Origin: Hirundichthys speculiger
Taxonomy: Eukaryota; Chordata; Actinopteri; Beloniformes; Exocoetidae
Direction of reading: 5' to 3'
Assembly (NCBI GenBank): GCA_018398805.1
Contig: JAGFBZ010002567.1
Coordinates: 1,242,501-1,306,500, forward strand
DNA length: 64,000 nt
Under the pieces are notes generated by a model. The model had not been told where the DNA came from, ran no database searches, and worked only from the letters and a program-made list of their open reading frames with translations. A program made the translations under genes and the position numbers. Numbering within the stretch: the stretch's first letter is position 1; the number at the start of each line of letters is the position of its first letter. This document shows, one piece after another, positions 57,461 to 64,000 of this stretch.

Positions 57461-60119
57461 ATTACGAGGATTTTCAGGCTTCGCAGAGAGTTAATTAATG
57501 ATTTATAATGATGCTATAAAGGATGACTGCTGTAGAGAAGAAGATGAAAAGACTGGTGGAAGAAGGGGGTCATGACAGTGACTTGGTAGGAGACTTGAAT
57601 GACGATGAGGTGATGGAGCAGCTTCACAGTGGAACCCTTGGTTTCACTCTATTAGCAATCAACTGTCACAGTGCTGTGGAAAAGTGTTAGCAGTATATAT
57701 GCCAGTGCAATCAGGACAAAGTGCATTTATTGGTGTCTGCATGAGTCACTCTAGTCATTATTGTGTGTTTCTATGGATGAGAGAAAAAGAAAATTGAGAG
57801 CTGAATTAAAATTAAGAGCAACTTTATCTTCATAAGTAGTACTAAAAGCAGTGTTGTGATTCATTAAAGACAAGTGATGCACAATATCTGAGAAGTGGCA
57901 GTTTGAGATGTCCAGAGCTCGTAGGAAAATACAACCAAATGACAAGGAGCTGCCATTTGCTTGCCAAATTTTCACTCCAAGGGGAAACATTGCGCAATTA
58001 ACTTTTTAAACCGGAGAGGACTCTGTTAATACCAACTACAGGTATTGAAAGCACTCGCTTTGTGTCCCGGAATAGACTTGCAGAGATAAAAGTTCACAAA
58101 AAGGGCATCTCTGACTGGTGTGTGCACAACTCTGAAAGACATCAGCTCAGCTGTGGGAGCACAACTGAGCTCTCCTTCACATCTTCAACAGCTTTTTTTT
58201 TTTTTATTATTTTATGCTGAATCATTTTGACCAGTCGGGAATGGGATGAGAACAAATAGCTAAATAATAAGTATATTTTCATTATCCACCGTAAGTGTGC
58301 ATATTACTGATTAACCAAACCAGTACAGTTTCTGTCTCAGATCTGAAATGAGCTCAGGCCCAGAGAGGGGGGTAATGTCGCTGCTTCTTTTCTGAAACAA
58401 CAGGGATAAAAGTGCCACAAAGCCTGTGCACATCACACCTGTGCTGCAAAGCCTACCATCTTGTGGTGTGTGACTTGCGACAACAGGATGTGCCTGGGAT
58501 TCTGGGAAGTCAGCAGAGAGCAGTTCAAAACTAGCCTTTTATTTCACTCACTCTCTGTTAAGGTACATTCACTGTAACCACTTGTTTGAGTTAGGGAATC
58601 AAAACTACAGTATTTGGTTAAGATTAGAAAAACATCTAGGTTTGGACCACAATATGTTCTTTTAGATAATTTGTCATATTGTTAGTGTGAAAACCTTTGA
58701 CCAATATTGTTAATGTCCTATGAAAGCAGGAAAGGAGAAGCATGCTAGCTGTTAGTAGCAACATGCCATATGAATGTGTCTATATAACACTAACCAAATG
58801 ACATGTGCTGTCTATGGGATGCTGCTCTGCTCTTTCTGGTTTCAGTCCTGTTGTCATTCAGAATTGCAACTTGGAAATCCTAGAGTTGATTATATGCCTA
58901 CAAAATAGCTTTTTCTTAATAGTGAAAGCATTTCTTTGAGATTTAACAATCCTAAGAAAGACTGACAACTTATAGGGCATTGTATATTTTAAAGTGATGC
59001 TCTCATAAGCTTAATAGCAAAAACATTTACTCTATTTACGGAAATGTTTTTTTAAAGTGTGTTTTTGGTTGCACATAAAGCAGCCTGCAGCTGCAGATCA
59101 TTTAGTGGACAAGTGATCACACCTTTCCTTCCAACAGGAAAGAAATGGCTGTCTAAGCACAAGGCTTCCTGTACCCTATATTAACCCAACAGTCCTTTTC
59201 CTGCCAGCCTGTTTCCTGAGTTAATGAACCATTGCTGGCCACTTACAATGGACATGTGCAGCTGCAAAGACCTTACTTTGTCAGTTTCATTCAGCTACCA
59301 TGCTTATATGCACTTCATTTTAATTTCACCCTCCTCAAATACACTAACTTTGGCTTTAGTTTGTCTGTTTATCCAAACACTCCAAACTCTGACATCATCA
59401 GCTTTGGTTATCAACAGCTCACTCTTTCACTCACCCCTTGCTTTCTATCTCTCTCCTCCCTGCGTAGTGTTTAGCCTTCAAGCAGTGGGTGGAGTGGATT
59501 TAGCCTCACTTCCTGCACAACAGGATACAACAGGATCAGGGCGAGAGAGAGATGGGAAGGACTCAGAGGAGTTGATGGATGAGCTTCTTTCACCCAATTG
59601 TGTCTGATTTCCTCAACAGGTGCAGAAGAGCTTTTAGTGGATGAAAGAAAGTGGATTTCACTTTGTTTTAAAAAAGACTGGATGCTATAGGGGTTTCATG
59701 GTTTTAAATGAAAATATGTTTCTTAAAGTTTCTCTGCAACAAAGTACCGAATAATGCTGCAATTCAAGTTTGTCAAAAATAAAAGGATAGCATAGTGATT
59801 AACTACTGTATGTGCTTCACACCTACCATAACTTAGAGTTGCTACTTTAGGTTGTTAAAATGATCTCAATGGGAAATACTGTGCCTTTCATATGCAAAAC
59901 ACCAGATGACATCAATGCCCTCACTAATGCCAGGGTGCTCTATTAAAATCATTAATTTGATTTCTAAAACTGAGTTTAAAAAGAAAGTACAGTGAATCTT
60001 CAACCATGAAATGCATGTAAACATTCACCCTATTCTATGTAAGGAGTAACATATATGTAAGTTATTCAGAGGTGATTTTAAAAAAAAGCAATGGGGGAGA
60101 ATAGTTAGATCTTTGTTTT
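57461..60119. other. intergenic, nothing firm
   Basis: A + strand open frame of 127 codons at 59224-59607 was examined and not accepted as a gene. No other signal was found. Confidence 0.3.
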
Positions 60120-60120
60120 A

Positions 60121-60561
60121 AAGGACTCATATTGTGTTTTTCCTGACTTTTTCTTTTTTTTTCCTGTCATTTTAAAAGGTGGACAAATGATGAGCTTCCT
60201 GAGATCTTATTTTTTCTAAACATGACTTTCTGCCTGTGCAAGCATCAATAGCATCTGCAGATTTGCCCTCTAAACTCCAAGTGCAGATCAACCCAGCCCC
60301 ATGCATCTAACCCCAGGAGGGATCAGTCCCACCCTCCCTTAGACCCAGTTCAAAAACAGATGATTGCCTCTGTAGCTGTGGCACATGACTGGCAGTAATG
60401 TGTCTGCTTGTGTTAATAGGTAACCAAAAACAGCAGAGTGAGTGGGGAGCAGTGGACCAAAAAGACTTACCAGCACACAAAATCTAGACGTTTTAGGCTC
60501 CAGAGACTCTTTTGTGGTGCTTGAGAATAGAGATCAAAATTGCATAATATGGGACCCCTAA
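60121..60561. mobile_element. possible hAT-type MITE
   Basis: The left end aaggactcatattgtg and the inverse of the right end (aggggtcccatattatg) are imperfect terminal inverted repeats of about 17 bp enclosing about 440 bp without coding capacity. The arrangement resembles a family common in percomorph genomes. No clear target-site duplication is visible. Confidence 0.45.
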
Positions 60562-60963
60562 CTTTTTTGAGTTAGTTTGAGATAGTTAGTTAGTTATTAG
60601 TTTGAGAATACTGATTAGAGTATTAAAGAAAGATTTCATTACTAACATGATACTATTAAATTAAAATTAGACCAGCTTCAAGCTCAGTAGTTTCTTTGAC
60701 CAAAAGAAAAGTGTGTCTAACACTCTGTATGTCTTTTTTTCTGCACCTCAGGAGCTATTGTGTTGTTTTTTTTTAAAAAAAAAATAGTTAAACATGCAAA
60801 GCTCTGTTTATTCTCATGTTGTAACAGGATTGGGTGTCTGCTCTGCCAAGCCTTAATGTTGAGCCACAGTTGTAGACTTTGCCCGGACATGTCTGACATA
60901 CCACATCATAGCAAGAACTAAGGGAATAAAAGCAAAACTCAATGAACACATACAGAGACACAC

Positions 60964-61008
<45 letters not shown>

Positions 61009-61009
61009 C

Positions 61010-61040
<31 letters not shown>

Positions 61041-61091
61041 CATAGATAGATAGATAGATACATAGATAGATACATAGATAGATAGATAGAT
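60964..61091. repeat. (GATA)n microsatellite
   Basis: About 128 bp of GATA tandem units is interrupted several times by CATA. It is likely polymorphic. Confidence 0.95.
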
Positions 61092-64000
61092 GTTTACAGT
61101 CGGTAGTACAGTGAGAATTTAGGTGGGGCTCTATCAGTCTTTGCTGATTAGTGGAGAAATTTTGAGTTAATTGCTTCTAGAATATTTTCTTTAAAAGGTG
61201 AAGCCTCTAATACTTCAAAATACCAGCATGAGAGTGCTGTATGTTCGGAAAGTTAGAAGCGCTGCGTTCACCACAGTCTTCATGCAGAGGGAAGTTTAAA
61301 ATGATTTGTTTCTCAACACCACAGCTTCTCAAGACCACAGTTTGAAGTTAATGCTGAGTGCAAAGTTAAGAGTTTACTTAGTTTTATTGATTCCTGAGGG
61401 TAGCAGAAGAGAATGATGGGTGAATTAGTGAGTGCTGTGGCTACTCTGATAATAGTCCCGTGTGTACAGAAAGAGTAAAGTGAATTGATGAAAAGTAGTG
61501 TATTTCTTTTCTTGATGTATCATTTTAAAGTACAAAATACTTCAGAAGGCCTTGTTGGAAGGTGAAGTGACATTACTTTGTCAGCAGTGGTTTCTGACAT
61601 TCCTGCGTGGGAGTGAGGTTGCCCTCACAAACGCTACACACCCCTCTCTGTTTCTTGTTCGCACCCTTATCAGACATGCACTGAGTAAACCTTTGCCAAC
61701 ATTTGCCACTTCTGCTTGTCCACCCTGAATACATTCAACTTACTGACAAGGTGGAGGAGCAGTTCAAACCCAAATGTTTACCAGGATATAGATGTGTTAA
61801 AGCTTCTGTGGAATACTGGAACGTCACGTTGTAAGATCAAGCGCATAATTGTGACTGGTATAACTGATGTTAACATTGTACAGGGTAACGTTCATGTAGG
61901 AGTGATTGTGAATCATAGTTGTATATTCTCAAATTTCTGAACCCTTTGTAGTTTTTATACCTAAGAATGCTCTTAAGAAAGAAAAAAAACTACAAAAAAA
62001 ACTATATTTAAAAAACAAAATCTAACCAATCACAAGTGACAATTAGAAAAGTGAAAAAAACTGAAAAAATGTTGTGTCTGCTGAGGCTCAGTCAGGTCTC
62101 TTGCATGAGTACTAGACTGAATACACAGTAGCGGGACATGACATGTAAACATGGTGTTAGAATAGTAATAGCAGATATTTTTTTATTCCACAAGGTGGTC
62201 AAATATCTATAACACTCAACTTAAAATCAACACACACTTTGACAAAAGCATCAGAAGTTAGGGTTAGGGTTAGTACACATCACAGTGAAAGGCAAAACAC
62301 TATTTCCTCATTAGTGTAGGTTAATGGGCAGAACAAATAAAGAACAAAAGTATCCCATCGCTGAGCCAGGAGAAACTGTCCTGTCCAGTATAACAGAGGA
62401 TCCGTGCAGCTTGCCCTGCTCAAATGAATGAGAGCGCCTTATTTTTCATGATGGGCCACTGTTGGTGAGAACAAACCCTTGTATGAACAGTCGCAGTCAA
62501 CAGGTTGTCTAACTTACTGAGTTACTAACTTCTTTTATTTTGGAGTAAGACTCTCATGTGTGGTTTGGAAAAACTGTTGTTTGTCCCAACAAAGTGATGT
62601 GCAAGATTGATGGGATCTTTATGACACTTGATTAAAGATTCCCACAGAGGACACGATACATCTGTTTCTTTGCCCACTTCTTTGACACTCCTACTAGTTG
62701 CCTCTTTAAACAGTCTCCTTGCGGTTTGATGACTTGGCATACAACACTGCACCACCCCAGGACCAGGAAATATTAATAGGAAATTTAAATAGAACAAGAC
62801 ATAAGATAAATCCAAAGCAGTTTATTGCCCAGTTTAAGAAGCATTTAAATGGAGGTTATTTATTTACTGTTTCTTGAGCTTGTAGACATAGTTTTCTGAC
62901 TTCTCCAAGAACATTAAAATAATACAGATTTTTCATCAAATGAGGGAAAATCAAGAGCCTTACATGTAGGAGGACAAGACAACACATGCAGACTGTCTCA
63001 CACTACGTCATCTTGGATCCCTAAGAAGCAACCTCATAGTTACTGCTGCCATAAGCCTCATCACACATGTTTCTAGTCACAGAAAAATATGAGTCTCAAG
63101 CAGCATGTTTGCAGCACATTCTAACAAACATCTTACACAAACTTGGAAAGTATGATGATGAGTCAAAGATCTCAACAGTATAGATTTAATGCAACCACTG
63201 ATGTAGAAATTTGACAAATGTATTGAAATAACTAAAAATTTAAAGATCGATTACAGATGAAGCACAAAAATCATGAAATGTAGTAAGGAGTAGTGAAAAA
63301 ATAATTAAAAAAAATTTAAAAGTATGCGGTAGATAGCTATCTACTAAGCAGTGAAAGTCAGTTCACAACCCAGTCACCAGAATAGTTTTTGGTCATGTTA
63401 TGTTTTCTGTAAACCATAATGACAAAGTGATTAGGGTTGGAAAATAAAATGCTACTATATAGGTTGTATGTTCCTTACAGTTTCTGTGTTGTGTGTTGGC
63501 AGATATGGGTTTCTTTAGCTGAGAAATGCACAGACTGTAATTATGGGAAATTGTGGTTTCCAGAAAGGTAAAATTGCTCAATAATGGCTGAGGAGATGGG
63601 TCTACACTTCAGAGCTGCAAGAGTTTCTTGTATAACCAAGTTTTAGGCCAAAATAATAAAAGAAAATACACAGAAATTTATGAGGAAGCACAACACACCG
63701 CTGTGATTTAAATACCCTTTCAACACTAATAAATCATTTAATTGTGGTTGTGAGCAGACAGCACACAATGCCCTGTACAAGTACACAAAGTAGCATTACA
63801 ACTTCCTCATAAATATGTATGCATAAGTTGCTTTCATTTTAATAGTGTGTTTCATGCCAGTTTTATTATAAGAGGCGCCCGACCAGTTGTGGTTAGGAAT
63901 GAAAGTGTGAATTCAAATGACACTCAGGGTAATGTTGCTCTTACCGCTGCACACATTTCAAGACACACGCAGGCATCCACACACAAAACAGATACCAAAT
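61092..64000. other. intergenic, nothing recognised
   Basis: No exon or assignable mobile element is seen. A short telomere-like (TTAGGG)2.5 lies at 62258-62274. Confidence 0.35.

Noticed and set aside
59224..59607. 127-codon + strand open frame ending in an acidic C-terminus
   Set aside because: The first half is low-complexity and hydrophobic without a recognisable domain. A possible acceptor before the second half exists, but I see no partner exons and recognise no protein.

Overview
The window is vertebrate nuclear DNA, almost certainly from a ray-finned (probably percomorph) fish. Small coding exons with GT/AG boundaries sit in short introns, and fish-type Tc1, hAT and piggyBac remnants, a tRNA-derived SINE and many AT, GT and GATA microsatellites fill the gaps. 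No prokaryotic features are present. Four protein genes were rebuilt exon by exon; all splice phases agree and every frame closes on a stop.

Layout: (1) 720-17184, + strand: the 3' thirteen shared coding exons of a cAMP phosphodiesterase 4D gene (pde4d), from the end of UCR1 through UCR2, the catalytic domain and an acidic tail, with a long 3'UTR to about 20.6 kb. The window also holds two internal isoform starts: a PDE4D1-like short-form start at 5607 and the PDE4D6/PDE4B5-type super-short exon at 12405. (2) 20.9-22.4 kb: a full-length but dead Tc1 element inserted into an older unidentified open frame. (3) 24929-34129, - strand: a Rab3 GTPase best assigned as rab3c, five coding exons, with a nested transposon cluster in intron 3. 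(4) 36977-39987, + strand: antkmt (fam173a), a mitochondrial lysine methyltransferase, with a 1.24-kb hAT-like element in intron 2. (5) 43093-47505, + strand: plk2, complete in 14 coding exons. (6) 48.4-64 kb: no recognisable gene; only repeats.

The order and orientation PDE4D(+), RAB3C(-), PLK2(+) match the human 5q11.2 block, which spans roughly two megabases; here the corresponding part takes under 50 kb, with antkmt between rab3c and plk2. The genes are not one pathway, but three are active in neurons: PDE4D degrades cAMP, RAB3C acts in regulated exocytosis and PLK2 is an activity-induced synaptic kinase. Six perfect TGACGTCA palindromes (cAMP-response-element consensus) were seen by eye; one lies upstream of the pde4d short-form start, one in rab3c intron 1 and one just before the plk2 ATG.

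The most useful observations are the conserved super-short pde4d exon, a vertebrate-like pde4d C-terminus lying one frame off behind the called stop, a six-residue coding first exon for rab3c, the CRE palindromes, the Tc1 insertion that splits an older open frame, and a pair of 101-bp repeats each headed by an (AT)n tract. I did not find a new biological system that the sequence supports.
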